Positions 12,070 to 25,859 are shown, counted from the stretch's first letter. The stretch is 64,000 nucleotides of DNA from Chaenocephalus aceratus (GCA_023974075.1 CM043789.1:37876613-37940612), one strand, 5' to 3'. The notes: generated from the sequence alone by a model not told the origin. Made by a program: numbers and translations.

Positions 12070-15000
12070 AGATGTATAGATCTATATGGAAGCACTGTAC
12101 ATTCATAAAGGAAACCAGTAGGCTTAATTGGGTTCAAAAGTCAATGTTTTCAAATACTTAAAAACATTTATTACATTTCCCTGATATGTAACAGTCTTGG
12201 GTAAATGTGTTGCATTGAGTTTAATAGCTGGTATCACGACAAAGAGGAAAAACAAGTGACACGCTTGCCACTTTCTGATAGCTGTCTCTCCTCTGTCTTT
12301 GTCAAGCAGCATTTTTGCGTCAGTGATGTCTGAATACAAAGCATTCTTCAAGTGTTTCGTCAGTGTGTGTGTCTAAAGAGAGACAGAGAGATGGAGATAA
12401 TACGTTTCGTTACGAGTAACTGCCAATCGGTCATGTGGTATGTGTTCAATTTAAGATGAATGCATGGGTGAGTAGTGGCTCCGAGAGGACTCTTGATGAC
12501 ACACAGAGCTGAAAGCAAAGCCCGATTGTTTACCCTAATTGAAATATGACTCCGGACGTAGTGCCTTTTTGTTAGGCAGCAGTACAGGTAGAGTAGGGTT
12601 AGTCAAGGAAAATCCCAGAGCTGATGCCTCTGGAGGATAACTAGTAGCTAGCAATTGTCATTCAGGTATAGAAAACGCATATTTATATTAATGTCATCAG
12701 GATTTACCACTTTCCAAGTTAAGTTGGAGTACATTTTTACAGGATGCCATTTAGACTTGACTTTACATGCCAGCCTGTTTTACAATCACGGTTTAAAAAA
12801 GTTTCACGTGGTCATCTCAAGCTGTGTAAAACATCCTGTTTAAACACCACATCTCAAGGTCACTCGGTTTTGTGTTTGTTAACATGGACAAACACAACCC
12901 CCACACCAGTGAGTTGGCGCTCAACAGGTAGGTTCTGCCTACCTCTGTAGGGCTAAATATAGAAAACTCTGCTCAACAAGACAGTCGTGTTTCCACTGCT
13001 AAAATATTTACAGCTACTTTGCCCAAACAAGCGAGAGTGAGAATATGAGAGCTGCCGGAGCCAGATTGTTGTTGACTAGTCAGAGGAAGCCAGACAGCCG
13101 GCCCACTGAGTCCAAAGTCAAGCGGCGTAGTTTGCACTCTCGAGTCTATTGGAAGTTACATGTCATCCATCCCCTCGGTCCCCTCTTCTTCAATCCTGAG
13201 GTAATACCCAAGTGTTAGGCTAGCTCAGCCATATGTGAGCCATGCACACTTCTGAAAGCCAAACGGGCAGCCTGAAGCAATCATTGCACCCAATTCTAGT
13301 TTATAACCAGCAAGGATTTGGAACAGTTCACTCTCTGTAGTCCCTGTTGATTGGACGAAGGCAAGAGTTTATTAGGGAAGGGGGTGCCAAGATCTTTGTC
13401 CCCCCCCCTCCCTTCCTTGCCCTTCCTCTTTAACTTCAACTCCCCCTTTAACTTTCGCTCCCCCAGCTGAAGAATGCTCGTAAAACGGGTTCACCTGAAC
13501 AAGCCAGTGGGAGGGTAGCTCCCTGGCCTAGTTTTGTTACCATTGTAAAATGTTAGCAAGACCTTGTTTGTGTTGTTTAGGGCCCCCTTTTATTAAAAAA
13601 AAATGCTTTGGGGGGGAGACGGCGAGGGTGAAAAAAGTTTGGTTTGTGAGATAACTGCTACCAGATGCTCTCCCTGTCTGTTATTGAGGAGAAAGAGAGG
13701 TTGGTAAGAGAAAAGAAAGACAGTCAGTTCTGGATGAACTTCTCAAATGCTACATGGAAAAAGATCCATCTTCTCCTTGTCTGCAATTTTCTCGTCCAAT
13801 GAATCCTCCATTTAAATACTTTTTTTTTTTCAAAGTGTGTTTTTATTTCAGGCTAGATTATTACTTTGCAACGAAAACAACAAGGGGAGTTTGGCGTGGA
13901 CTACAAAGTGCACATGTTCCAAAATGTCACCTTTACCGCCCTCAATGCTCCATCCCCTGTAATTGAACTGTGTCAAATGGTTGGTTGCAATTATTCCCTC
14001 CTTTGTTTACATTGTGGTCCTCTCCCTCTCTGTACATTTCCAAGATGAAACGGTTGGATGTTGGACCTATGTGCCAATGGGGTGTGGTTTCTGGGTCTGC
14101 CTGGATTGAGAGGCAGCTGTGGCTGGCATGGCGCTGCCGTTGTAAGAGGATCCTTGCGTGATGTGACCGTGCAAGCAACGAGCTCTGCGTGTCTCCCGTC
14201 TTATAGTTCACCTGTAATTTAAAGGCTCCTTTCATTAAAATCAATTATCGCAAATTGCAGCGGGTGTGCAGACACTTGCTCACGGCCTAGTGCTAGACAT
14301 CTTTTCCACAAATTGGAATTTCTACTTCATTGCAGCCTTGAGTTCAAAGACAAGTCAAGTTGTGAATGAAAGACTTCAACGCCATCGTTAATGGCTCCAG
14401 ACTTTCTACAGCATGTCAACACTGGCAAGGCATGTGTCAGATAATTTAGTACTGTCCATTTTTTCCTAAAACACTCATTCCTTAATTGGACAGATTTTTT
14501 TTCTCTCCTTTCTGAATAAAGTGGAAAATGTTCCCTGCTCCTCGCTCTGCCGGGTGACGTCAGCCTTGAGCGTGTGGCTTGTTGTTAAGGCAACAATCCA
14601 ATAAAAAGGTTGCCTCCTGACAGTGCCACATCATCTGAAGTTTGCACCAATGCATTATTTTGTATTCCAAATAGCAGTCACAAATATTGGAAATTAGTCC
14701 GCTTCCAATTTTGGCAAGTGGCCGACATGTTTCCATTCGGCTCGTTTGATTGCCAATGCCATCCTGGAACAAGTGATTCTATAGGACGACTGCGGTATGA
14801 CTATAATAGGAGACGTTAAGGTCCCTGTTCAATTTGCACCACCGGCTGTATTACCCCGTTCCATGTGGCTCCCCTTATATAGGGCAATTTATGAGTTTGA
14901 ATTTAAATAGAAATGGCAGAGTTTGACACTTATGGGGGCCAAGCACACAGTAATAAGATCAGTATAAGTGTGTTTTGCCGCAGTGTGGATGAAGTCATCT

Positions 15001-15465
15001 CGCATGCTTTTGAAGGATTCAATGAATTTCCTTTGACGGACAAGGAAAGTATAGTAGTCATAAGTGTTGTAAGGTTTTCAATACTTACAATTGTATATTA
15101 AAAAAACTCAATCTTGAAGAGGAAAACAGTATGTTATGATTGGATGTGTAGTTGTTGTTGAACGGTACAATCTATGTACTAGTTACGCTTTATAAAGGAT
15201 GCACAATTAGTTTGGTAATCATTTTGATCGAGATTTGATCTTGACTTAGTACAAAAGTGATGCTTTAGGTTTAATTTAACAACTTATCAAAAATGTGAAG
15301 AATTAGACAAGTAATGTACTGCGGGCTGCAAAACAGTTGCACAGAAATGCACTATTATCAAACACTCTAGTCTAAATAAAAAAACTTACTAGAAACTGAT
15401 ATCTCTTCGGCTTTAGTTTTCGAATAAAACGGGTATTCTTACCAGTGACGCCTATCAATATTATT

Positions 15466-16065
15466 ACATTACATTACATGTTACTTGTTAGACGCTTTTA
15501 TCCAAAGCGACATACATACTTTCTCAATACTGTGGGAAATCCCCACAGGAGCAATTTGGGGTGAAGTGTCTTGCCCAGGGACACAACGACATGCTGACTG
15601 CAGCGGGGTTTGAACCTGTGCTCCCCTGATCCCAACACCAACGCTCTAATTCACTGCGCCACAGCCACTTTGTTGCTGCTTCCCGACAAATAATAATAAT
15701 TCCTTACATTTATTATAGCGCCTTTCCAGATGCTCAAAGCGCTTTACAAATACATACATTACACATATCATACATGCAATGGTCACTATGGACAATACCC
15801 ACAGCAGCAAGTTCAGGTGAAGTGTCTTGCCCAAGGACACAACGGCCTGACGCAGTGGCGGCAGGTTTCAACCCTTGATCATTGCACAGCGCACTGCGCC
15901 ACACCGTCCATCTTCACGCCTCGAAGTCATCAAGGCGCTTTTACAAGTACACATTAGTATCATACATGTACTGTGGACAATACCCACAGGAGCAAATCCG
16001 GGTTCCCCAGCACCCCCCTTGATCTGATGATCAGATGCACAGACCACTGCGCCACCCGTCCCATG
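15466..16065. repeat. Cluster of three degenerate 'CAAAGCG' teleost interspersed repeats
   Basis: Three related units follow one another (about 15,466-15,665, 15,690-15,905 and 15,906-16,065). Each carries some form of 'ATCCAAAGCGACATAC', 'CCCACAGGAGCAA', 'GTGTCTTGCCCAGGGACACA' and a final 'CACTGCGCCAC'. These words belong to a very common fish interspersed repeat. The end of each unit is tRNA-B-box-like ('GGGTTTGAACCTG' at 15,606), but there is no intact tRNA fold. Confidence 0.65.
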
Positions 16066-17891
16066 AATACACTTAGTTATGTGATTTGGTTGTTAACGCA
16101 GTATGTTGACCATGAACTTTTTTTCTTGGCGTGTGAAAACAAATGATGCACTTTGAATCAAAGGGCGGCGTGTGTCAGCTCGAACAGCATGACTCGTCCT
16201 TTGCCCGCTGCCTTCCAGTGTGAGCGACTTGATTAGCAGTGCAGGCTTAATCACTCAGCAGATGGGAACTGAGTGCAGTGGGAGCGAGACAAAAACAAAC
16301 CCACGGTTGGATTATGGCTCGGCGTGTGTCAGGTCACTTTTGATTCAGATTCCTGAGTGTTGTGATACAAGTCCAGCAGCGCTCCTCATTTATTTGTCTC
16401 CCATTCTCCTTCTCTGTGTGTCTTTCAGCACGTGGTACTTGTGACCCCTGCATCCAGCCTGTCCTCATAAGTCATTTAAACAAGCTTTTAATAGTGTTAA
16501 CCTGAACTGAGCGCCATGTGGTGGGCGCTCAGGCTCTGTCCGGCATTGTAGATGAAGACGTAAACTGAAGGAAAACCAAAGAGTAGTATATTACACCTTA
16601 TCAAGTGTACAAGGATTAGTTCAATACATTTTGACTCATTATATATAATCAATCAGTAATTCTGTGTGTTCTATTTCACTAGGATACAAAAATAAAAAAA
16701 CGGTCTCTTCTTGTGCGTTGATCTCATGGTTCTCCGATTTATGAGTTAAGTTGTTTTGTTTTTTGTTGGGCCACGCTTAGTTGTTTTTCACCATGGGATA
16801 AAAGAAACCAAGTATTGATAATTTTCCCGAAAAGCATGGCTGCGAAGACAAAAAAAAAACAGTCCCGCTCGGCTCTCCGTTACCCCTCGTACCTCTTTTC
16901 TGGAATCCTTTTCACCTAGGCTCCGTCAACACGTGAAACTGGCCAGTTGAAGGAAAGGAAAAGCAGTAGTAAAAGGAAAAATGGGAGGTGGTGGGGGGGG
17001 GTGTGCAGTTGTGAAACTGGCGTCAGACCATCTTTTGAGTGGAATTCTTTGCGGGGGTTAAAGTTCAGGCGCTGCAGCGTGGCGCTGTGATTGGCTGAGG
17101 AAAGGTGAAATGAAAACCACAGTAAACTTTTGACCCCGGCGCAGGAGCTCTGCAGGAACGCCCAGCCCAGCTCTGGCGTGGTGGAACAGAGCCCGCTCTC
17201 TTCCTGTGTTTACTCCACCAATCCAACAGGGACGGTGGGGAGAGGAGGAGGAGGAGGAAGGGGGAGGGAGCAGAGAGAAAGAGAGAGAGGGAGGAAGGGA
17301 AGAGGGAAAATCGTCAGAGCTGCAGTCTGAAAATGAAATGAATATCTGTTTTTTTACACAGTGGAAACGTGTACACAAACACTGTTTCTAAAAAGTTAAA
17401 ACCAGGCAGTGTTTCTTCAAATCAACGTGACATCATTAAGAATATTATCCTAAATGTAATTACAGTGTTGACATATCTTCACTCTGAATTATCTGAGGCT
17501 ACGTGAGATTTCTCTTCTCCCTTCATCTCCATCAGCTGCTAAAGATGCAAATGTTATCAGAAGGGCCAATATGGCGGCCGATCAGGCCTTGGCGCTCTGG
17601 CTCTCCAGATAAAAGGCTGTTTAGCCGTTGATTAATGATCTAATTTCCATAATATTAGCCTTGTGCGATCACAGCCGCCTGCATTTTGTTTGGCCGCTGT
17701 GGTCTTTCTGCTGGACGATGGAGTCTCCTCTTATCTCCTCGCTTTATACAGCAACATGTCAAGCTTATGGAAAATGAAGAGTGTTGTTGGAGATTTAGCT
17801 GGTTGGATATATGCCGGCGTGCGACCTTGTCTGGTCCTTTTGGTTCTTTGTCCGTATTAATGATGGATAGTTATAAGAGATGCATGCGTGA

Positions 17892-17894
<3 letters not shown>

Positions 17895-17935
<41 letters not shown>

Positions 17936-18060
17936 GGAATCTGCCATCTCTTTGTTTCCACCTTCATTTATTTTCCCTGGTTTTTCTACACCATGCAGTT
18001 TGTGTGAGAATAATGGGGAGATGCACACACAGCTCAGATGTGTGTGTGTGTGTGTGTGTT
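17895..18060. repeat. CA and TG dinucleotide microsatellites
   Basis: (AC)n at about 17,895-17,933 and (TG)n at about 18,039-18,060 lie 100 bp apart on the same strand in opposite sense, so they could pair in single-stranded form. They explain the spurious Thr/His and Cys/Val-rich frames here. Confidence 0.9.
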
Positions 18061-19605
18061 GTGTTGTGTGCTGGGCATGGGTGGGGGATGTTTTTTATAG
18101 GAAAAAGCAATACATATGAAGGCAGTTCCTCTCTGCTTTGAAATATCTTCTCCCCCCTCACCACATTCATCTATGGGCATCATGTACACGACAAGTTTGA
18201 GGAAAAACCACAAAGACAAATAAATGTTCTGATTTGTTTTTATGTGCCCTTGTAAAATTATTTTACGAGACATTTTCTAACATGATTTACGTCAACAATG
18301 TTTTTTGCGAATGTGTCGCAGATGAGCTAAGCAGTGTTAACTTTTTGTCTCAGTTCTGTCTCATTTCATTTCTTTAATCTACAAAGATTGCGTGTGACTA
18401 ATATTATTAGATTAGGGAACCGTTTAAACGTTAAGGACAGTTTAGGTCTTGATGGGACAATCAAGCCAAATTCCATACTGAGTTATGCACCTTACTTGTG
18501 CTTTTGTGAAAAGCTTCACACACTTCAAAGAGCTTTGGAGAGTGTGCTTTACTGCCTGCTTTCCAAACTCCAACTCCCTCGTTTTTCGTTTGCGTCACCA
18601 CCATGGTTTTTGAAAGCTGCGCTTTATTCCACTGTGAGCTGCTCCTTGTGTGACTGTAACTCCGACTCGTTGAGGCCTTTCATTCGAGAAACTTGTTTAG
18701 TTTGGCTTTGTATTTGTTTTTATTTATGGAAGTGCCAATTTGCAACCCTTGCATGGTTTGAATGGATGGTCACATTTTAGCTGCAGAGGAATGAAGAGGC
18801 AGAAACATCTTGTTCCACCACCAGACACGCTACAGACAGACGCAGAGACAAAGCCTGTGTTTTCGTCTTGTTTTTAAGCCTCGCTGGAATTTCACAGCTG
18901 CCTCAGCACCTAAATGGAGTCTTTCTCTGAACAATTTACAGCGTCCCTTTTTTCTAAATCCACACTTATACACACATGCTTGACATATGTCCTTTTCATC
19001 CCCATCCCTGAATCGCATTGTGTGGCGCCCTCTCCTCTTTATCGCACCATTAGACCTCCTGGCTTCAGTTGAGTCGCTCTCGCCCATGTTTCATTCAAAT
19101 CACATGTAGTGTTGGCACTTGGCAGCATAAAGGGGTATAAATAATGTTCACCAACAAAGGGGCATTTGACACAAAAGCAAAAATGTTTGCTGCAGGAAGT
19201 TATCCTTTTTCAAAATTAAGTGGGAATCCCCAAACTGTCAGGATGATGGATGGTTGCTAAACAAAGTGAAATATGTTTCTTAATTATATGAAGCCAAACC
19301 AGTAATGTCCTCTATGGTTCCTTTGTTTTTCCTGCCATCATGCAAGGGTAAAATAATGAATGGCTTAAAGTTCACCAGTGTCAAACACTAAAAGTGCTGT
19401 TGCAATGATCATTTGCTAACTTATTCCTTAACTTACAAGACCTTCTGATTACAAATGTTACGTTGCTTTCATTGTCTGTTCGTCCAGAATGAAAACAGAA
19501 TGATGGAGCTACATTTGAATTCATTCAATTTTCACTCAAAACTATTTGACAAATATTTCTAGGTGCCCATAAATCCATCTTGAAAAGGTTTGGATTTATT
19601 TACAT

Positions 19606-20422
19606 TAAAGGTCCCATGTCATGGCCATTTCTACTGATCATAATTCCATTGTTGAAAATAGATTTAAATTGTGCAATTTTCCAAACTCACATTGGTTTCT
19701 CATACAGCATCTCAAAGTATGTGTATTCACCGTCATTCACTCTCTGTCCTAAACGGCTTGTTGGAGCTCCTGCCCCCCCTCCCTGTGAGCCCAGTGTGCT
19801 CTGATTGGTCGGGACGTTGAGAGGCTCGTTGCTGCGATCTGCTGCGAGGAGCAGCAAGCAGCCTCTCGTCGATACAGCGAGAACAAGCGAAATTCCTCCT
19901 GAGCACACACAAACACTCATGGCTTGATATTGAGTAAGAAAAAGGTTTATGATGCTGTGAGAATGGGGAGAGCATTTCTCCGCGATCCCAACTTAGCAGC
20001 CCGAAAAACGTTTACCCATTTAAACAGTCGTGGTAGATACCTTGTTTGTTTTAAACATCATAAATACACAAACAACAATGAATACTTACAGGTTGTGTAC
20101 CCGAATCTCCCGCTGGTCCAAACAAAGTATGAACAGCATCGTTCTTCAGTGCCCTACGGGTTTGTGAAGCTTTGTTTTGTGAAAGGCTGGCAGAGGGTGT
20201 GGCCTCTGGGTATCCCCACGTCAGAGTACCCAGGAAGTAAACAATGGAAAATGAGAAATCTCCAACGAGGCGTTTTGGGGAGGTCTTTTCTGTGTTAGTT
20301 GTACTCCCTACAGGATGTACTTTGAGGGTTTTTGACTCTGCAGACCGTTTACATGCATAAAAACCTTCATAACACACAAGGGGACGGGTAATAAGCGGAA
20401 AAGCATGACATGGGACCTTTAC
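19606..20422. mobile_element. Non-autonomous DNA transposon with AAGGTCCCATGTCATG inverted ends
   Basis: The left end, TTAAAGGTCCCATGTCATGG at about 19,605, is mirrored by GCATGACATGGGACCTTTA near 20,404-20,422, giving about 17 bp of near-perfect terminal inverted repeat around 815 bp. This terminal type is widespread in fish genomes. A 124-codon frame (19,924-20,298) lies inside but matches no transposase I know, so it is probably chance or an old remnant. I could not define the target duplication, so the superfamily is left open. Confidence 0.65.
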
Positions 20423-20912
20423 AAAAGGTGCTCCTTGACAACTAGGAGTCAATTATTAAGTGCAAAATGACAAGCTTTTTATACATCAAACTAATCTGTA
20501 ATGTGTTTGTCAAAAGTTTGTTTTTACGATCAAACCAATCTAAAGTGTGCGGGACTGTTGATAATTTCTCAAAACACATGATATTTCTTTGAATGTGAAG
20601 GATTGTACTCTTTATTCATATAGTAGACTATTGTTTTATATGTTAAATAGTGACATGTATATAGGTTTGTTCATTTTTGCGTTACTAATTCTAATTTATT
20701 AATGAATGAAGTCTCCACATTTAGATGTTGAGTCTGGGGTCTGCGTGAGATCCAGTTGCACGCAGCCCAGCGGCTGGCTGTATGCTCAGCAGGAGGCGGA
20801 GAAGTTCTTTGAAGCAAAACAGGAAGTCATTCTCTCCTCTTGTTTCTTTTTTGCTCTTGATGTCCCAAATTCAAGTGGACACCTTTTTGTTACTTTATTA
20901 CCATGTCTGTAG

Positions 20913-22031
20913 TAGGGATGGGAATTTGAAAGCAAATGTATATTCGAATATTCGACCCCCCAAAAAACGGTTAACCGGTTAACCGAAATGTACATATCCT
21001 ATAAAAAAAAAAAAAATTGGGAGATTTTTTTCCGAATTTTTTTTTTGTACCCAATTTTTTTTCCAAGAATTTTTTAGAAATACATACATGTTCAAATAAG
21101 TGTAGAAACCAAGTCGAATTTGTCAAATGTATTGAACTGGTGATCACAGTTTGTCAGCTATAGGCCTACAGCTTTCATGTGTGGAGGCGATTCACAATCA
21201 GGCCAGCTGTAGAGAAGACCCTCTCAGCTGGAACGGAGGTTGCGGGTATAGCAAGGTATAGCATGTATATAAGTTTAATTTGGCATAGTTTGACCTCTAC
21301 ACCGCACTCACTAACCTGGTCGAAGTATTTCCACACATTACTCCTTTTTGACGCCATGTCTGTTGTGTAGGACTCTTCTTAGAGTGTAAATAATTACCGG
21401 ACTATGACTGGTAAAATGTTGAATACCGGCAAAACCAAATCTCTCCAGTCAAAATGTCTATGTACTTTGCCGCCACACACGGTTGCCAAGCAGCGCTTAT
21501 TGTTGTTTAGGCTGGCCACTCATGTGTCGCGAGTGTTGACAGGGGGCGGGGGAGCACGCTCATGAACTGTTAGCGCCGCAACCTCGCAACGGCTGCGGAG
21601 CTCATTTGCGCCACATTTGGGCCTAAGATGAGGTTTGAGTCTGCGTGATCTGCGTGTAGGGAGGGGCAGCAGCCATATCAATGGCAAGAACCAGCTAGAT
21701 CTGATGGATTTGGACATAAACGCGAGTATAGTATAACCGGACACGAGAGAGAGAGATCAGCACCTGCAGCTCTGCCCGCTGTGAGGGGCCGGTGAGCGGA
21801 GCACAACACACCTTAAGACGTCATCTAACACATTTAGCTATGGCATGTGATATATATACATTGAATTATTCAATTTGATAATATGTAATCAACTTAGGCA
21901 TCACTCCCAAAAAAAAAATTAATAAAAAAACAATAATTAATAAAAATATTCATAACTCATATTCGAATACATGAATAATTATTCGAATACCTGAATCATT
22001 TCGAATATTCGATTAATCGTTCCCATCCCTA
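20913..22031 (-). mobile_element. hAT element copy 1 (internally deleted, 1.1 kb)
   Basis: The ends TAGGGATGGGAA and TTCCCATCCCTA are flanked by an exact 8-bp duplication GTCTGTAG (20,905-20,912 and 22,032-22,039). On the minus strand a 60-codon frame (21,357-21,175) starts like a BED zinc-finger protein (MASKRSNVWKYFDQVSE). It then jumps to the hAT C-terminal dimerisation motif AIPATSVPAERVFSTAG, so the catalytic middle is deleted. The copy is therefore non-autonomous. A second copy of the family lies in opposite orientation at 31,222-32,106. Confidence 0.92.
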
Positions 22032-22689
22032 GTCTGTAGGTCTTTTGGTGTTTTTGAGTGTGTGTGAGTGCAGTAATGATACGAAATGCTTTTAGTAGCT
22101 CTTGTCTGCCTTGAATTTGAAAAGAATGTCACTTTTTTTTGCAGTATATTTGTAAAAGACTGAAGCTATTTAACCAACTCTCTGTTACACACATTCATAG
22201 TAAAGAAAGTTTGGGCACATGTGCTTTGGCTGTGTAGGGATCTTTAGTTGTGTATGTGTGCCCCATTCTGTCTGATCTTTGTTTTGGGTGGGCCAGTGTT
22301 TATTGTTGGGCCTGCCACTCATTGTCTCAGGGAGCTCAAGTTGCCGGTTTTATTTCAGGCGGAGCAGGCATGTCCTCTCCACTATTCTGGTCCTGACTGA
22401 CTGACACTGCTGCCATTATGGCCATCAGCCAAACTCCTTTGTGTCCAAATAATTCTCTTTTTACAATAGTGACTGAAGTGTTTTGATTCCACAGAAAATG
22501 CAGTGTCATTCACTACCAGAAGTGTTTACCTAAGTAATCTCATCAGCATCTTATCTGTTAGAGAACAGGCTGTTGGAGATCCCCATTGGCTCTCTTGCTG
22601 ATAGTTGTTAGGCACACACAAAAAACAACACTCCCCAAGGAGCCTCATATAGTCCATTCAAACACATTCAGCTTTTTCAAGCAAAGAGT

Positions 22690-23118
22690 CCTTTTAGGCC
22701 CCGTCCGTTCAGCTCAAGAAACCTGTCCGTTCACACGAGACAGCTGGAAAACGCTGGAGGCGCTGTAGTACATATGCCGGGCCTGTAAGTGGCGCTGTAC
22801 TTCCGCCACAAAATACACCAAAAGCAGCGAATAAGACCCCCCGAGCATGGTTGCCATGGTTGCCTGGTTGCCCTTCTGGTTATTCTCCATGGTGGATTTA
22901 GTAACATGTAGTTCTCCATGTCCACTTGTTGCTGATGGTTGTGGTAGAGGAGCTGTAGATTTTGCACTAACATCTGTAGCATGGTCAGTAGCGTCTGGAG
23001 CACGAACACAACCCTGTGATCCGCTGTTGTTGTTGTTGGCGAAACGCATCAGCAATGACGCAGGAGAAGTGGGGAGAGGCAGGGCTATGGCGTCATCAAT
23101 TCAGGAAATGATCGTATA
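22690..23118. repeat. Fragment of a GC-richer teleost DNA repeat
   Basis: It starts near 'AGGCCCCGTCCGTTC' and contains 'GGCGCTGTAGTACATATGCC'. Both words are typical of a common fish repeat beginning 'GGCCCCGTCC'. It ends where the L2 LINE copy begins at about 23,120. The short frames on either strand resemble nothing known. Boundaries are approximate. Confidence 0.45.
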
Positions 23119-23119
23119 G

Positions 23120-24412
23120 GGTTGACCACAACATATTGCTAGACCGTCTCGAAAACTGGGTGGGAGTTTCAGCAACAGCTCTGAATTGGTTTAGTTCCTA
23201 CTTAAAGGACAGACAAACTTTATCTCAATAGGCAATTACAAATCAACCATGACAACTATGTCATGCGGGGTTCCTCAAGGCTCCATCTTAGGACCTTTGC
23301 TTTTTAATATCTATATGCTACCACTGGCTCAAATTATTAAAAACAGTGATCAAAGCTATCACATCTATGCAGACGACACCCAGATTTATTTTTTAATTAC
23401 ACCGGGAGACTACTCTCCGATTAGAACACTGAGCAAGTGCATTGAGCACATCACTGACTGGATGACTCAGAACTTTCTCCAATTGAACAAACAAAAAACT
23501 GAGATAATTGTTTTTGGAGCAAAGAAGGACCGATTAAAAGTAATCGCAGAGCTTCAGTCGGCAGACTACAAAGTAACTCATAAAGCTAGAAATCTAGGTG
23601 TAGTGATGGACTCAGACCTGCATTTTAACAGTCGCATTACAACAGTTATTAGGTCTGCATCACCTGAAGAATTTATCTAGGATTTAAAAAAAAACTAATG
23701 TCACAACAGAACTTAGAAAAGCTTATCCATGCTTTCATCTTCAGTAGACTCGACTACTGTAATAGTGTATTCACAGGGCTGACAAAAATCCATCAGAAAG
23801 CTGCAGCTGATTCAGAACGCTGCAGCTCGAGTCCTCACAATCACTAAAAGAGTGGATCACATCAGTGCGGTTCTGAAGTCTTTACACTGGCTTCCAGTCG
23901 ACCAAAGAATTGATTTTAAAATACTATTGCCAGTTTTTAAATCACTAAATGGTTTAGGACCGAGGTATATAAACGATCTCCTGCATAACTATGAACCATC
24001 CAGGAGTCTCAGGTCCTCTGGGTCGGGCCTGCTCTCTGTTCCAAGAATAAGAACTAAACATGGAAAAGCAGCGTTTAGCTATTATGCCCCAACAATCTGG
24101 AACAAATTTCCCGAATCGTGCACGTCTGCTGAAATACTTCCTATTTTCAAATCCAGACTAAAAACATATCTCTTTGCCGCTGCTTTTAATTGAGCTGTTC
24201 ATACTCACACACACTGCAGTATGCCTTTCATTCATGTATTCTGCACCTGCTGAGTTTATTTCTTTATTTCATTATCATTGGTTTTTTATGCCTGTTTTTA
24301 AATGCCATTTAATAATGTGTTTATGCTGTATTTATTCTTAAATGTATTTTGTTTTTATTTTGTAAAGCACTTTGAATTGTCGCCTGCTGAAAGGTGCTAT
24401 ATAAATAAAGCT
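23120..24412 (+). mobile_element. L2-type LINE, 5'-truncated, frame-broken reverse transcriptase
   Basis: The reverse-transcriptase core is readable: CGVPQGSILGPLLFNIYMLP followed by the catalytic YADDTQIYF (23,261-23,394), then LQLNKQKTE and LGVVMDSDL. The frame then breaks near 23,670-23,850. The conserved C-terminal block (DHISAVLKSLHWLPVDQRI, 23,855 onwards) resumes and ends ...YLFAAAFN at 24,190. The 3' tail has AAAGGTGCTATATAAATAAA (24,390-24,409), typical of L2/Jockey-clade elements. The 5' half is missing, as usual for dead LINE insertions. A sister copy lies inverted at about 32,505-33,800. Confidence 0.92.
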
Positions 24413-24429
24413 ATTTTACCTCTACATTT

Positions 24430-24560
24430 ATATAGCCGAACCCAGATGTGGCGCAGCGGATTGGAGGTGGGGCTTAAGACGATTATAAGTGCACAAGCAC
24501 TTCGAGATTTGTCTTGGCAGATGAGAAGCGCTATATAAATTAAATATATTATTATTATTT
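24430..24560 (+). repeat. SINE-like fragment with L2-like tail
   Basis: It opens with ATGTGGCGCAGCGGATTGG, an A-box-like word, and closes with GAGAAGCGCTATATAAATTA followed by ATT repeats, the tail form used by L2-mobilised SINEs. It directly follows the L2 copy, which would be expected if both use the same integration machinery. No clear B box is visible. Confidence 0.45.
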
Positions 24561-25351
24561 ACATGCTTTGGGCCCAGATCCCTGGAAGATCCTGGTATTT
24601 TTGTACCCAATAGTAAGGACATTTTTTAATCATGTGCCACTAGCTGCGGGTTTGGAGTCCCGTTCCGCATCAAATGCAAAAACATATGCAATATTTTAAT
24701 CTAAATTAAGAGTCTTTGTATGACTAAACGGGTAACAACTCCAGACTATTTCAGGCCAAGAACTTCTTCTTTATTTACGCTGTGATAGACTTCTTCCTTG
24801 GTGATAAACAAGATAAAACGATTATTAATTCTCAACATTAGGAGAGAACATAATTGCTTGATATTTTGAAACTCTTACTTAATCTTCAGTATACTTGCCT
24901 GCCGTAAATCTCTCTGAGCAGCAGGTGCCCCATATTTCCACTTCTCAGGAGTAATGTGTAAGAAGGCTCATCGATCCTCATTTGCCCATCATTACTCAGT
25001 GTACTCAACACCGAGACTGTCTGAAATCATTTCCTCCTTCACTCATTCAGTTCTCTCTAAATGACACGTACTTAATAGTTAGGCGAGCATTTAAATTCTG
25101 AGAAAATTCTGGCGATCACTGATCCTTTTTGCATTATCACTGAGAGGTGTAGAGTTGCATGACTGTAATTTTTATAGATTCTGACACTAATTTGTGAAAT
25201 TGTAGACCAAAACCCAAATGGCTGACAGTAAATATAGTGTATAACATAATAAATAGGGAGTGTTTTCAGACACAGCTTGAAAGATACATGCTAGCCTTCC
25301 AGGTAAAACAAACAGCCCATAACTTCACTTCTCACTCCTACAATTATTCTA

Positions 25352-25782
25352 CTCAACTCATTTTGTAATGCTTTAAATTGGAGTAATTGCAGCAACGCCT
25401 CACACACTGATTAAGATCTAAAGCTTTAGTGTGTTTTGATTCAATGCTGAGTACAGCCAAACTTGACAGTCTCTTCTCTGTCATTGTAGACCGCAAATAC
25501 CTCAGTCCTTCCGTGTACTTGAGTCCGAATGCTTCTCGTTTTATGCCGTCCCCCTGTTCAAATGAAATCGCAGCCAATCATATTTCGAAGCTCGCGCCAT
25601 TGCCGGGGGAGGGGTTACAAGACTCGCGTCTTGTGCTGCATTCACTTGCACTCGGACATTAGAGATTTTCTCTCATAAATGTCCGATGAGCCACAACTTT
25701 TCTTTCAAAACAAAAATGCCAACTGGGGTGGCAGGGCTATTTTTTAGGGTGGCAGTTGCCACCCCGGTAGAACCGCCCCTGA
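25352..25782 (-). mobile_element. Remnant of a ZMYM1-like hAT transposon
   Basis: On the minus strand a short frame contains EKRLSSLAVLSIESKHTKAL. That is the C-terminal dimerisation stretch of hAT transposases annotated in fish as 'zinc finger MYM-type protein 1-like'. The right edge, ...GGTAGAACCGCCCCTG at about 25,767-25,782, looks like the matching terminal repeat. The body is deleted and the left end is not identified, so this is a dead fragment. Confidence 0.6.
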
Positions 25783-25859
25783 TCCCATCTCCTCATCAAA
25801 TCCAGATCTTCAGCATCATCACCAGTGTCTAGACCCCGGGGGGTTCCCTATATGCTCAC

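Noticed and set aside
15600..15660. tRNA-like B box in the repeat cluster
   Set aside because: No acceptor, D or anticodon stem pairs. It belongs to an interspersed repeat.
19924..20298. 124-codon frame inside the AAGGTCCCATG element
   Set aside because: No transposase motif or known domain seen; noted only as part of the element.
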